Shown here: in pieces, positions 17,863 through 26,499 of the stretch
Position numbering within the stretch: position 1 is the first letter of the stretch
How the letters are laid out: the number at the start of each line of letters is the position of its first letter
From: Haladaptatus sp. R4
Lineage (GTDB): Archaea > Halobacteriota > Halobacteria > Halobacteriales > Haladaptataceae
DNA: 64,000 nucleotides
Direction of reading: 5' to 3'
Assembly: GCF_001625445.1 (NCBI RefSeq)
Contig: NZ_LWHG01000011.1
Location: 682,001 to 746,000 of the forward strand
Program-made: the position numbers and the translations under genes
The notes under the pieces: model-generated
The model's input: only the letters and a program-made list of their open reading frames with translations
What the model was told of the DNA's origin: nothing
Database searches by the model: none

Positions 17863-18819
17863 ATGAATCGGGCGGGGGCTATTCGAACGGCGGGAGCCAT
17901 CATCCTCACGGCGAACCTCCTCTTAGCCGTCGCCAAAGGAGCCGTCTGGTTCCAGACCGGGAGTCTCGCGGTCGGTTCGGAGGCCATCAACAGCCTCTCG
18001 GATGCGATTTACAGCGTCGTCGTTCTCGCCGGATTGTACCTGACGACACAGCCGCCGGACTTCGAGCACCCGCACGGGCACGAGCGAATCGAGCCGTTCG
18101 TCTCGCTGTTCGTCGCGCTCGGGGTGTTCGCGGCGGGCGGGTTGGTGCTGTGGCGGGCCGGAACCTCGATCCTCTCCGGCGACATCACGACGACGACGAG
18201 CGTTCTCGCGGTCGTCGTCCTCGCCGGTACGGGCGTCGTGAAATACGGACTCTATCGCTACTGCCTGCGAGTCGGTGAGGCGGTCAACTCGCCCGCGGTG
18301 GTCGCGGCCGGGTTGGACAACCGAAACGACATCCTGACCGCCACGGCGGCCCTCGTCGGTGTGCTCGGCGCTCGGATCGGGCTTCCCGTCCTCGACCCCC
18401 TCGCGGCGGGCGTGGTCTCGTTCGGGATTCTGTACACCGGCTGGGAAATCGTCCGCGACAACGTGGACTACCTGGTCGGCCGCGCACCGCCGGAGGACCT
18501 CCGTGCGATCATCGTCCAACGCGCGCTCTCACATCCGGACGTCGAGGGCGTGCACGACGTCGTCGCCCACTACGTCGGCCCGGAAATCGACGTGAGCATG
18601 CACATCGAGGTGGAAGGCGACCGGACGCTCATCGAAGCCCACGACATCGAAACCGACCTGATGAACAGCATTCGGAACATTCCAAACGTGGACGACGTTT
18701 TCATCCATATCGACCCGAAGGAACTCGGCGAATGGAAATCGGACGCCGAGGCCGACAGGTTGGCGGAGACGCCGGTCGGCGACGAGGAGGGGCGAACGGA
18801 TGGGTCATCATCGCAATAA
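17863..18819 (+). CDS. Cation diffusion facilitator (CDF) family metal efflux protein
   Basis: A 318-aa transporter that exchanges divalent metal (Zn2+, Mn2+, Co2+ or Fe2+) for protons. The signatures are GSEAINSLSDAIYS (TM2 metal site), HPHGHERIEPFVSLF (after TM2-3) and VVAAGLDNRNDILTA (TM5), followed by a cytoplasmic C-terminal domain with SHPDVEGVHDVVAHYVG and a His/Asp-rich dimer interface. I use ATG 17863: the family normally begins just before TM1. The alternative GTG 17767 overlaps the HIT stop and adds a repeated ADNDPP segment. Confidence 0.93.
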   Translation: MNRAGAIRTAGAIILTANLLLAVAKGAVWFQTGSLAVGSEAINSLSDAIYSVVVLAGLYLTTQPPDFEHPHGHERIEPFVSLFVALGVFAAGGLVLWRAGTSILSGDITTTTSVLAVVVLAGTGVVKYGLYRYCLRVGEAVNSPAVVAAGLDNRNDILTATAALVGVLGARIGLPVLDPLAAGVVSFGILYTGWEIVRDNVDYLVGRAPPEDLRAIIVQRALSHPDVEGVHDVVAHYVGPEIDVSMHIEVEGDRTLIEAHDIETDLMNSIRNIPNVDDVFIHIDPKELGEWKSDAEADRLAETPVGDEEGRTDGSSSQ

Positions 18820-18909
18820 ACTAAGGAGAAACGTCCTTCGGGTTTTCAGTAACTGAGAATCGGTATCAGTATTCTTTTATCGAGAGGAGAGAGTGACGAA
18901 CGTACTCTC

Positions 18910-19434
18910 ATGACTCCCTCTCTTAGCAGGCGGATGCTACTGAAGGCGACCGGAACGACGGTCGTCAGCGCGACGCTCGCTGGCTGTTCGAGCAGCCAGC
19001 CCGAGCCGGACGAGACTCCTGCGGACACGACTGTGATAGTCGGTGCGAACGGCAACTACCGATTCGACCCCGAGAACCTCACCATCACCGCCGGAACGAC
19101 GGTCGCGTGGGAGTGGAAATCGAACAGACACAACATCGTCGTCAACAAGCAACCCAAGGACGCGAACTGGGAGGGGACGCCCGGCGGGAAGGGCAAACTG
19201 TACCACGACGGCTATCGCTACACCCATTCGTTCGACGTTCCCGGCTACTACCACTACTACTGCAACCCCCACCGTTCCATCGGGATGGTCGGCTCCGTGA
19301 CGGTGAAGGAGAGTTCGAAAAACGGCGGGACGAAAACCAACGAAACGGACGGCGGTAGCGGGAAGACGACGACGGGAAGCAAAGCGACGACGACGTCCGG
19401 AGAGACGACGACAACGACCGGAAACGGGAACTGA
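18910..19434 (+). CDS. Halocyanin-like blue-copper lipoprotein
   Basis: A 174-aa exported cupredoxin. Residues 1-25 are a Tat/lipoprotein signal (RRMLLKATGT... LAGC). The type 1 copper ligands are present in order: His in KSNRHNIVV (about residue 79), then Cys, His and Met in YYCNPHRSIGMVG (about 119-131). It should carry electrons at the outer membrane face. A Thr-rich linker of about 40 residues closes the protein, probably O-glycosylated; some relatives have this linker next to the anchor instead. Confidence 0.92.
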   Translation: MTPSLSRRMLLKATGTTVVSATLAGCSSSQPEPDETPADTTVIVGANGNYRFDPENLTITAGTTVAWEWKSNRHNIVVNKQPKDANWEGTPGGKGKLYHDGYRYTHSFDVPGYYHYYCNPHRSIGMVGSVTVKESSKNGGTKTNETDGGSGKTTTGSKATTTSGETTTTTGNGN

Positions 19435-19490
19435 CTGACGTCCTTCGATATCCATCGTCCTCGGTTCGTCCCGCCGCTCCGATATTCGTT

Positions 19491-19876
19491 CTACTCCTCG
19501 ACGTCTACTTTTGCGGTGCCGGTCACGGCCCCATCGATGCGAGTGCTTACCGTCCCGGTCGTGTACTCCGTCCCGAACTCCTTCGACCACTCGACCGTTC
19601 CGTCGGCCGCGACCGAGCGCTCGATGATAGTCGATTCGTCGTCGTCGGACATCTCGTCCGTCGGCCAGTACAGCGCCGCGAGGAACCGTCCGTCGTTCTT
19701 CGAGACTTTTTTCGCCGTGAACGTGAGTTTCGCGTTCGAACCTTCCATCGTCGCGTCGAACGACTGGAGTTCGAACTTCGGAGCAGGCTTGGAGAGTTTC
19801 GCCACCGCGTCGTCGGGGAGCGACCACTCGGCGCTGTCGTCGTTGTACCGACATCGAATTCGTCCGCATAACCCAT
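19491..19876 (-). CDS. Hypothetical small acidic protein, frameshifted near the start
   Basis: The clean frame (from ATG 19805) encodes a 104-aa beta-rich protein with FELQSFDATMEGSNAKLTF and a C-terminal GAVTGTAKVDVEE. Upstream, the same coding pattern continues in another frame: MGYADEFDVGT from ATG 19876, then DDSAEWSLPDDAVAKL. Adding one base at about 19840-19848 joins the two into 128 aa. No family is recognised. If the base is really absent, the shorter protein from 19805 could still be made. Confidence 0.55.
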
Positions 19877-19977
19877 GCCGTAACGAACCTCACCACGTTC
19901 CGCGAACCGTCGGGTTTACAACGGCAACCCACGCCTCGCCGACGGCTCAGAAGCCTGACCGTTCGCGGAAAACATAA

Positions 19978-20001
19978 TTGAATAGTTGAACAGCTATTCA
20001 A
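19978..20001. promoter_or_regulatory. Palindromic site, possible operator
   Basis: TTGAATAG (19978-19985) and CTATTCAA (19994-20001) form a perfect 8-bp inverted repeat with an 8-nt spacer that itself repeats TTGAACAG. It stands about 100 nt upstream of the minus-strand gene at 19491-19876 and in a gap. The size and symmetry suit a dimeric winged-helix regulator. Confidence 0.35.
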
Positions 20002-20163
20002 CTGGCAGTATCGGTCTCGAAACCGTCCGCCTGATCACGCGAGCGTCGCTCAGTGACTTCGGTGATTTCTGGACCGGTATCGGAGTCGCTACTGAAATCG
20101 CGGGAAAACAGAACGCGCTCGCTCGAAGAAAACGATAGAGCCGAAATCCCCGCTATCGACGCT

Positions 20164-21417
20164 TCAGACCGGTTTGCCGAACGCGTAGACGGTCTGGTGG
20201 CTGGTGATCTCCACGTCGAGGAAGTCGCCGGGTTCGATGCCGTGCTCGGAGGCGTGCTGGACGATGATCTGTCGGTAGGCTCCGTCCCGGCATTTCACGG
20301 AGTCGCCGGTGCCTTCCTCCACGACCATCACGCGCTTTTCGGTGCCGACCATGTCGTCGTAGGCCGCGCCGACGATGTCCATCTTGAGTTCGGACATCGC
20401 CTTGGAGCGCTCCTTCTTGATCGTCCCGCCGAGACCCTTCATGTCCGCGGCGTCGGTCCCCGGCCGCTTGGAGAACCGGGTGACGTTGAGCTTCTCGGGG
20501 CGCGTTTCTCGCAGGAGCGCCATGCTCTGTTCGTGGTCCTCGTCGGTTTCGGTGGGGAACCCGACGATGAAGTCCGTCGAGAGCGTCCAGTAGTCCAGAT
20601 ACTCGTCGAACGTCTCGACGATTTCGACGTACTCCTCGACCTGATGCTGACGGCGCATGTCGCCGAGCACGTCGTTCGACCCGGACTGCACCGGCGCGTG
20701 GATGAAGTTGTACAGTTCGTCGTTCTCGGCGAACACCTGTGCGAGTTCTTCGCGGATGCCGTGAACGCCCTTCGGGTTGGCCATGCCGACCCGAACCCGG
20801 AAGTCGCCCTCTATCTCGTTGCAGATGCGGTCGAGCAGGACGTGGAGTTTCCGCTCGCCTTGGTCCCATCCGTAGACGCCGGTGTCCTGTCCGGTGATCC
20901 GGAGTTCCTTCGCGCCCGCGTGGACGAGCGCCCGGGCCTTCTCGACGTTCTCCTCGACGGACGGCGACTCGATTCTGCCCGTCGCGTGCTTCGTGATGCA
21001 GTACGAGCAGTTCGACATGCACCCGCGGGCGATGGGGAGGATGCCGACGACGCCGTCCAACACGGGTTCGACGCCGGGGCCGGGGGTCGGACATTCGCCG
21101 TTCGTGACGGCCGTGGGCACGTCGTCCCAGTGGAGGATTTGAGCGTCCACGCCCTCGGTTCTGAACTCCTCGCCCTGTGCGAGCGCCATACAGCCTGTGA
21201 TGATGAGATCCGCCGTCTCCGATTGCAGTTCTTTGGCCCGGCGAACCATGTTCCGCTCCGTCTTCTCGACGACGGTGCAGGTGTTCATGATAGCGACGTC
21301 CGCACCCTCTGGTCCCTCGACGCGGTAGTGGCCAGCGTCGCGCAGCGCGGACTCTATCTGGCGACTCTCACCTCGGTTCGAGGTGCATCCGTAGGTTTCG
21401 ATGTGATACCGGGCCAT
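20164..21417 (-). CDS. tRNA N6-threonylcarbamoyladenosine methylthiotransferase (archaeal MtaB/CDKAL1 type)
   Basis: A 417-aa radical-SAM enzyme that adds a methylthio group to t6A37 of ANN-decoding tRNAs. The N-terminal methylthiotransferase domain has YGCTSNRGES (Cys 10) and NTCTVV (Cys about 46), with a third Cys in ITGCMA (about 75). The radical-SAM cluster motif is CMSNCSYC (about 132-139). The C-terminal TRAM domain begins near residue 355 (VMVVEEGTGDSVKCRDGAYRQIIV region). Length and architecture match the archaeal subfamily; monocistronic. Confidence 0.95.
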   Translation of the reverse strand: MARYHIETYGCTSNRGESRQIESALRDAGHYRVEGPEGADVAIMNTCTVVEKTERNMVRRAKELQSETADLIITGCMALAQGEEFRTEGVDAQILHWDDVPTAVTNGECPTPGPGVEPVLDGVVGILPIARGCMSNCSYCITKHATGRIESPSVEENVEKARALVHAGAKELRITGQDTGVYGWDQGERKLHVLLDRICNEIEGDFRVRVGMANPKGVHGIREELAQVFAENDELYNFIHAPVQSGSNDVLGDMRRQHQVEEYVEIVETFDEYLDYWTLSTDFIVGFPTETDEDHEQSMALLRETRPEKLNVTRFSKRPGTDAADMKGLGGTIKKERSKAMSELKMDIVGAAYDDMVGTEKRVMVVEEGTGDSVKCRDGAYRQIIVQHASEHGIEPGDFLDVEITSHQTVYAFGKPV

Positions 21418-21974
21418 TCACTCCTCGCTTTCGCCTACGCGGGCAAAAGGGCGACGATTGGGTGGCGTTCGTGCCGCAAACGGTGTGATACGTGCACATT
21501 CCGCGATGGAGAACTCGGGCGGCGGGGACACCCGGTTCGACGCGAAGCGTTGGAAACGCGAGTTCGAGAATTCGGTCCGGAACGCGTCCGTCATCGCGGG
21601 CGGAACGCCGTTCGTCGCCACCGAGGAGACGGGGGACTGCATTGATGTTGTACGCGCTCCGAGAGGACTGAATCTTCCCCAAATCCTGTCATCGGTTTCG
21701 CATCCGACGGTAATGGTTCGTGTCCCCGCACCCGGAGACGACCGAAATCACAGCGAAGGCTGACTCTTTCGTCCACGCCGTTTCGCGCTCAGATTGTCCT
21801 TATTCTGTCAGTATTCCGGATTTCGTTCCCTTTTTCGGACACCATTCGATGAGAAACGTAACCGGATTCATTCGACGTTACCCTTCTACTCGCACGATTT
21901 AGGCGGCCAACAACAAACTGGCTGTGGCCCAACCAACGTGTGAACCACGCGACTGCGTGGGGAGAGAACAAACC
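21418..21974. other. Intergenic region without a convincing gene
   Basis: A short plus-strand frame (ATG 21506, about 57 codons, containing DTRFDAKRWKREFENSVR) has haloarchaeal-looking codons but no start signals or recognisable family; it could be a remnant. The rest, 21670-21974, is lower in G+C, presumably the promoter region of the following channel gene. Nothing else is seen. Confidence 0.4.
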
Positions 21975-22702
21975 ATGACACAATACGACATCCTTTTACA
22001 AGCTAGTGGACTCCCAGGATGGGTCCAAGACCCCGTTTCGGGGTTCATCGCACTGCTTCCGCGTCTCGTCGGCGCGATCGTCATCCTGCTCATCGGCTGG
22101 GTTATCGGTCGCGGCGCGGCCGCCGTCGTCCGCCGAATCGCCGACAGGATCGAACTCGACAGAATGGTACTCGACACGCCGCTCGGCCGGATGCTCGGCG
22201 GAACGGAAAGCGCCGTGTCGGGCGCGTTCGGCAAACTCGCCGCGTGGTTCATCTACGCACTTGCCATCCTCGCGGCGGCGAACGTGCTCGCCATCTCGAC
22301 GCTGTCACTGTGGGTTTCGACGGCCGTCTCGTACCTTCCGGCGCTGATCGCCGGACTGCTCGTCATCGTGCTGGGCTTCGTCGTGGCCGACTTCATCGGC
22401 GACGCCATCATGCGAACCCGCGCGGCGACCACACCGACTACACGACGTGGTTCGCCACGGGTACCCGGATGTTCCTGTACTTCACCGCCATCGTCATCGG
22501 CCTCGATACGATGGGAATCGACGTGGGCATCCTCTACCTCTTCGCTCGCGCCCTCGCGTGGGGCGTCGCCGCCGCCATCGCCATCGGTGCCGGTGTGGCG
22601 TTCGGTTGGGGCGGACGGGACTACGTCGCCGAGCACATCGACGGCTGGATGAGCAGCGCTCGACAGGGCACGCCCAGTCCGCAACCGAGCGACGACGACT
22701 GA
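21975..22702 (+). CDS. MscS-like membrane channel protein, apparent one-base deletion
   Basis: Reads as a haloarchaeal mechanosensitive-ion-channel-like protein: three to four transmembrane helices (LPRLVGAIVILLIGWVIGRG, then FGKLAAWFIYALAILAAANV) and a terminal unit with FLYFTAIVIGLDTMGIDV and GWGGRDYVAEHIDGW. At 22423-22429 the frame is lost; adding one G (AAD before HTDYTTWF) gives a 242-aa protein ending SPQPSDDD. Without repair the product has an unrelated tail of about 70 residues. Family proteins relieve osmotic downshock or are of unknown function. Confidence 0.75.
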
Positions 22703-22724
22703 AAGATGGGTGGGTTTTCGCGGC

Positions 22725-23360
22725 CTATCCGCGGAAATCCTCGACGATTTCCACGCCGCTGCTCGCGCCGATGCGCTCCGCACCGGCGTCGAGCATGGCC
22801 TTCGCTTTTTCGTAGTCGCCGATACCGCCGCTGGCTTTGACCGGCAGGTACTCCGCCATCAGTTCCACGTCCTCGACTTCAGCGCCGCCGTCGGCGAACC
22901 CGGTCGAGGTCTTGACGAACGCCGCGTCGGCCTCCTTCGCCAACCGGCAGGCGTCGTGTTTCTCCTCGTCGGTGAGGAGCGCCGTCTCGATGATGACCTT
23001 CACCGGGACCGGCACGGCGGCGACGACGTCCTCGATATCCGCCCGCACCGCGTCGTGTTCGCCCGCCTTCAGTCGTCCGACGTTGATGACCATGTCCAGT
23101 TCGTCCGCGCCGTCGTCCCACGCGACCACCGCTTCCTCGCGCTTCGCGTCCGTCGCGTGCTGCCCGTGCGGGAACCCGACGACCGTCGCGAGCGTCACGT
23201 CCGGTTGATATTCGGCCGCCTCGGCGAGGTAGCACGGCGGAATACAGGCGTTCATTCCGTACTCCTCCGCTTCGTTCATCACCTTCTCCACGTCCGAGAG
23301 GGTCGTCTCCGGTCCCAACACCGTGTGATCGATTTTTTCCGCGAGTTCGGCTTCGTTCAT
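22725..23360 (-). CDS. deoC: Deoxyribose-phosphate aldolase
   Basis: A 211-aa class I aldolase converting 2-deoxyribose 5-phosphate to glyceraldehyde 3-phosphate and acetaldehyde, in deoxynucleoside catabolism. The TIM-barrel core shows [12 protein letters not shown] (about residues 9-20), [14 protein letters not shown] (about 87-100), [14 protein letters not shown] (about 123-136) and the Schiff-base lysine in [14 protein letters not shown] (about 177-190). I start at ATG 23360; the longer frame to 23555 adds a basic, non-homologous extension. Ends 22 nt from the convergent MscS-like gene. Confidence 0.95.
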   Translation of the reverse strand: MNEAELAEKIDHTVLGPETTLSDVEKVMNEAEEYGMNACIPPCYLAEAAEYQPDVTLATVVGFPHGQHATDAKREEAVVAWDDGADELDMVINVGRLKAGEHDAVRADIEDVVAAVPVPVKVIIETALLTDEEKHDACRLAKEADAAFVKTSTGFADGGAEVEDVELMAEYLPVKASGGIGDYEKAKAMLDAGAERIGASSGVEIVEDFRG

Positions 23361-23660
23361 AGCCGGTGGGATGGACCCGCAGGGTAAAAATCCCGCTATC
23401 ACGATGGTGATGAATGGGTGTTTCGTGGGTTGGTGGCGGTTCGGTTCCAGTTTACTTGCGACGAACCGACGTTTTCGATTCTTCCGCGGCTTCTGTTGCC
23501 GAGAGGAGACTTCGTCACGCTCGCTTCGAAATGACCCTACTTTTCGTGAGAACACAGCTACTGCGACGAAGTCTTAGAAAGCCCCTGTCCGGTTCACGAG
23601 GACTTCGCGTGCCGCAGCGGCTGTTCGTCTCGATCAGCTCGTCCAACAGGGTGGCGCGCG
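23361..23660. other. Gap with no gene seen
   Basis: Between the deoC start and the structured repeat. The region is open in some frames but none has a plausible start, composition or family; it must contain the deoC promoter just right of 23360. Confidence 0.5.
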
Positions 23661-23936
23661 GGCAGCAGGACGAGGATGAATACTATCCTCGGTCCTGCTG
23701 GCTATCGTGCGAGGGATGACGGAGGGAAAGCTTTGCTCTCCCGGAGGAATCGGCTGGGGAGGTGTGTGGTCCGGTGCTGTCGTGTGGGTGGGGGTGAAAG
23801 GGGCCGCCCGTTCGCGCACCGCCTGGTCGTCTCAGTGACCCCTCTCGCCGAGGCAGGCGGTTATGCCGAGGCGAGATGTCGCTGAGCGACCGCGAGCGGG
23901 CGGGGGCTTTCGAGGAAGTCTTCCTCGTAATTGCAA
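23661..23936 (+). repeat. Dispersed structured element, copy 1 (candidate ncRNA)
   Basis: Shares blocks with 29283-29592: CGTGCGAGGGATGAC, GGAATCGGCTGGGGAGG, GAAAGGGGCC and CGCGAGCGGGCGGGGGCTTT followed by CGAGGAAGTCTTCC. It folds as a long nested hairpin: 23805-23816 pairs with 23891-23902 (12 bp, one G-U), 23826-23839 with 23878-23890, 23843-23849 with 23870-23876, 23852-23855 with 23864-23867. A separate 14-bp stem lies at 23663-23676/23686-23700. The strand is my guess. It contains no credible ORF. Confidence 0.65.
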
Positions 23937-24095
23937 CTACACATCAGCCAGACACGACCCGTAGCGAACGGACGGGGGCTTTCTCCGTCTCCCTCGAAGA
24001 CGCTGTGCTCCCGATAAAACGACCACCCAACGAATCGAATCCGTCATCCATCCCGTAGCGCAACCCTTACCCACGCGCTCTCGCAATCGCGGGTA

Positions 24096-25568
24096 ATGAG
24101 CAGAGAGAACTTCGAGATCCGCGATCAGGACGGCGGGGGTCGAATCGGCGAACTCACCGTCCCACGGGCGGGCGTGACGGTGGAGACGCCCGCGCTGTTG
24201 CCGGTGGTCAACCCCCACATGCAGACGGTCGAACCGTCGCGACTCGAATCCGAATTCGGGGCGGAAATCCTCATCACGAACTCCTACATCCTCTACAAGA
24301 GCGAGGACTTCCGCGACGAGGCGCTCGATGTCGGCCTGCACGAACTGCTGGACTTCGACGGGGCCATCATGACGGACTCGGGGTCGTTCCAGTTGGCAGA
24401 ATACGGCGAAATCACGGTGACGACCGAGGAAATCCTGCAGTTCCAACACGACATCGGTTCGGACATCGGGACGCCGGTGGACATCCCGACGCCGCCGGAC
24501 GTGGACCGCGAACAGGCGGAGGACGAACTCGCGACGACCCAAGAACGCCTCGAACTCGCGGAGACGGTCGATGTGGGCGACATGCTCGTCAACGCGCCGG
24601 TACAGGGATCGACGTATCCTGACCTGCGCGAGGCGGCGGGCCGCCACGCGGAGGACACCTCGCTGGACGTGTTCCCGGTCGGTGCGGTCGTCCCGCTCAT
24701 GAACGAGTACCGCTACGGCGACATGGTGGACGTGGTCGCGGGGGCAAAGCGCGGGCTGGGCGCGGACGCGCCGGTGCACCTGTTCGGTGCGGGTCACCCG
24801 ATGATGTTCGCGCTGGCGGTCGCCATGGGTTGTGACCTGTTCGACTCAGCGGCGTACGCGCTGTACGCCCGCGACGACCGCTATCTGACGGTTCGCGGGA
24901 CGGAGCAGTTGGAGGACCTCGATTACTTCCCCTGCTCGTGTCCGATCTGTGCGAACCACACGCCCGCGGAGATTCGAAGTCGTGGCGACAAGGAGCGGGA
25001 GCGACTGCTGGCGGAGCACAACCTCCACGTCACCTTCGAGGAGATTCGGACCATCAAGCAGGCGATTCGGACGGGCAACCTGTTCGAACTGGTCGAGAAC
25101 CGCGCGCGCGCCCACCCGGCCATGCTCGACGGCTATCGGGCGCTCGGCGACCACGCGGCGCAACTCGAACGCACCGACCCGGCCTCGAAGGGAGCGTTCT
25201 TCTATCTCTCCGGCGAGAGCGCGGCCCGGCCGGAAGTCGTCCGTCACCATCAGCGACTCTCGCGGCTGAATTCCGAGGGACGGGTGCTCCTGACCGAGGG
25301 CAACCCGAGCAGTCGCTACGACGAATCGTGGAACGTCGTCCCGCCGTTCGGTCCGTTCCCGCGTGCGCTCTCGGAGACGTATCCGCTTACCGCCGAGATT
25401 CCGGACCGGATGGACACGGCGGGGTACGAGTCGGCGGCCCGCGGCGTGGCTCGGTTGGTCGAGGAGAACCCGGAGACGGAGTTCACGCTCGCACACCGTG
25501 GCTGGCCCGAATCGGCGCTCTCCGTCGTTCCCGATGCGGTGCGAACCGTAGACCTCTCGACCGTTTGA
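24096..25568 (+). CDS. tgtA: Archaeal tRNA-guanine transglycosylase (archaeosine pathway)
   Basis: A 490-aa enzyme that replaces guanine-15 in the tRNA D loop by preQ0, the first tRNA-bound step to archaeosine. The TIM barrel contains the catalytic MTDSGSFQL (about residues 89-97), the second aspartate in [11 protein letters not shown] region and [20 protein letters not shown] (about 225-244); the zinc site is CSCPICANH (about 279-287). The C-terminal part is the archaea-specific extension; the PUA domain itself is absent here, as in haloarchaeal TgtA. ATG 24096. It lies near arcS and raSEA. Confidence 0.96.
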   Translation: MSRENFEIRDQDGGGRIGELTVPRAGVTVETPALLPVVNPHMQTVEPSRLESEFGAEILITNSYILYKSEDFRDEALDVGLHELLDFDGAIMTDSGSFQLAEYGEITVTTEEILQFQHDIGSDIGTPVDIPTPPDVDREQAEDELATTQERLELAETVDVGDMLVNAPVQGSTYPDLREAAGRHAEDTSLDVFPVGAVVPLMNEYRYGDMVDVVAGAKRGLGADAPVHLFGAGHPMMFALAVAMGCDLFDSAAYALYARDDRYLTVRGTEQLEDLDYFPCSCPICANHTPAEIRSRGDKERERLLAEHNLHVTFEEIRTIKQAIRTGNLFELVENRARAHPAMLDGYRALGDHAAQLERTDPASKGAFFYLSGESAARPEVVRHHQRLSRLNSEGRVLLTEGNPSSRYDESWNVVPPFGPFPRALSETYPLTAEIPDRMDTAGYESAARGVARLVEENPETEFTLAHRGWPESALSVVPDAVRTVDLSTV

Positions 25569-25649
25569 GCGACCGCGGATCCTCGTCGGCATATATATTC
25601 CATTAATTCGAAAGCGAAACCATTGGGACGGCTCCATCCTTTATTTCAG

Positions 25650-25953
25650 GTGCCGGGATGGTATGGGTCCCGGTACTGGACAACTTATATTGGCTGTCAC
25701 GGACTCGCTGTGGAGGGCGAGTACCTTCCGTGACCAGCGTTGCCCATCCGGGTCGGTGGCGGCGTCAACTCACTTCGACCCGACGGCTACGCTGTCCTTC
25801 TCTTCGGCCGTTACTTCTCGCGATCAGTAGCGTGGCTACTCCACGGAGCTTTGGACCCCTCGTCGTTCAGATAAACTGCCTGCCATGGAAGCCAGAGTTC
25901 CCCTCCGGACGCATACCGTAGTAGGAGTGCCGGGAAAACCCGGTACGAGGTGA
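25650..25953 (+). ncRNA. Hairpin-rich leader of the SPW-repeat gene (possible cis-regulatory RNA)
   Basis: About 300 nt after a TATA-like CTTTATTTC (25639-25647) hold a row of perfect stems: 25650-25658/25668-25676; 25696-25703/25727-25734 with inner 25704-25708/25717-25721; 25749-25755/25776-25782 with outer 25736-25740/25789-25793; 25831-25835/25841-25845; and 25927-25934/25939-25946. The first and last use the same arm sequences (GTGCCGGG and CCCGGTAC), so a switch between local and end-to-end pairing is possible. The last stem ends right before GAGGTGA, the ribosome-binding site of the SPW gene. It matches neither RNase P nor SRP RNA motifs. Confidence 0.5.
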
Positions 25954-25959
25954 CTATCA

Positions 25960-26358
25960 ATGAGTTCGACCAACGAATCTACACCGTCGAAATGGGTGTC
26001 CGGTGCGAACGTTCTGCTCGGGTTGTGGCTGTTCTTCGTCCCGACGTTCGTTTGGTCGGCCAGTGGCACGAGCTTCTGGAACGACATCATCATCGGTGCG
26101 GCCATCACCATCATCGGCGCGTACGGCGTGTATAGCGCGACGAACGGCGGTTCACCGGCGAACTGGAGCAACGGACTCAACACGCTACTCGGCTTGTGGA
26201 TGATCGCGTCCGCGTTCATCTGGGCTGTGACGAACCTGTTGTTCTGGAACGACATCGTCGTCGGCGTCGTCGTCGCGGTCCTCGCCGGGTTCGCGACGTT
26301 CACCGGTTCCGGTACCCGGACGGAGACCAGTCAGGAAGCGAACGCGGGCAGTGAGTAA
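25960..26358 (+). CDS. SPW-repeat membrane protein
   Basis: A 132-aa integral membrane protein with two tandem SPW repeats: PSKWVSGANVLLGLWLFFVP ... FWNDIIIGAAITIIGAYG and PANWSNGLNTLLGLWMIASA ... FWNDIVVGVVVAVLAGFA. Each repeat gives two transmembrane helices, four in all, with hydrophilic tails. Function of the family is unknown. ATG 25960 is preceded by a good GAGGTGA (25947-25953), unusual among the mostly leaderless genes here and consistent with its long structured leader. It sits between tgtA and arcS. Confidence 0.92.
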   Translation: MSSTNESTPSKWVSGANVLLGLWLFFVPTFVWSASGTSFWNDIIIGAAITIIGAYGVYSATNGGSPANWSNGLNTLLGLWMIASAFIWAVTNLLFWNDIVVGVVVAVLAGFATFTGSGTRTETSQEANAGSE

Positions 26359-26499
26359 GTATCGTCTCCACCCAGTAGTTGCCCTTTTTTCGAAAACGAT
26401 AGTTCGAGGGAGTCACGTCCCCTGCCGGACATCGCGGTCTCGATGACGGACTCGCGGAGTTACGCAAGATAGTTCAATCCGCTTCCCCGAAACACGGGT

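Noticed and set aside
25658-25921. 87-codon ORF in the SPW leader
   Set aside because: Codon use is atypical, no ribosome site or family, and the same bases form several perfect stems.
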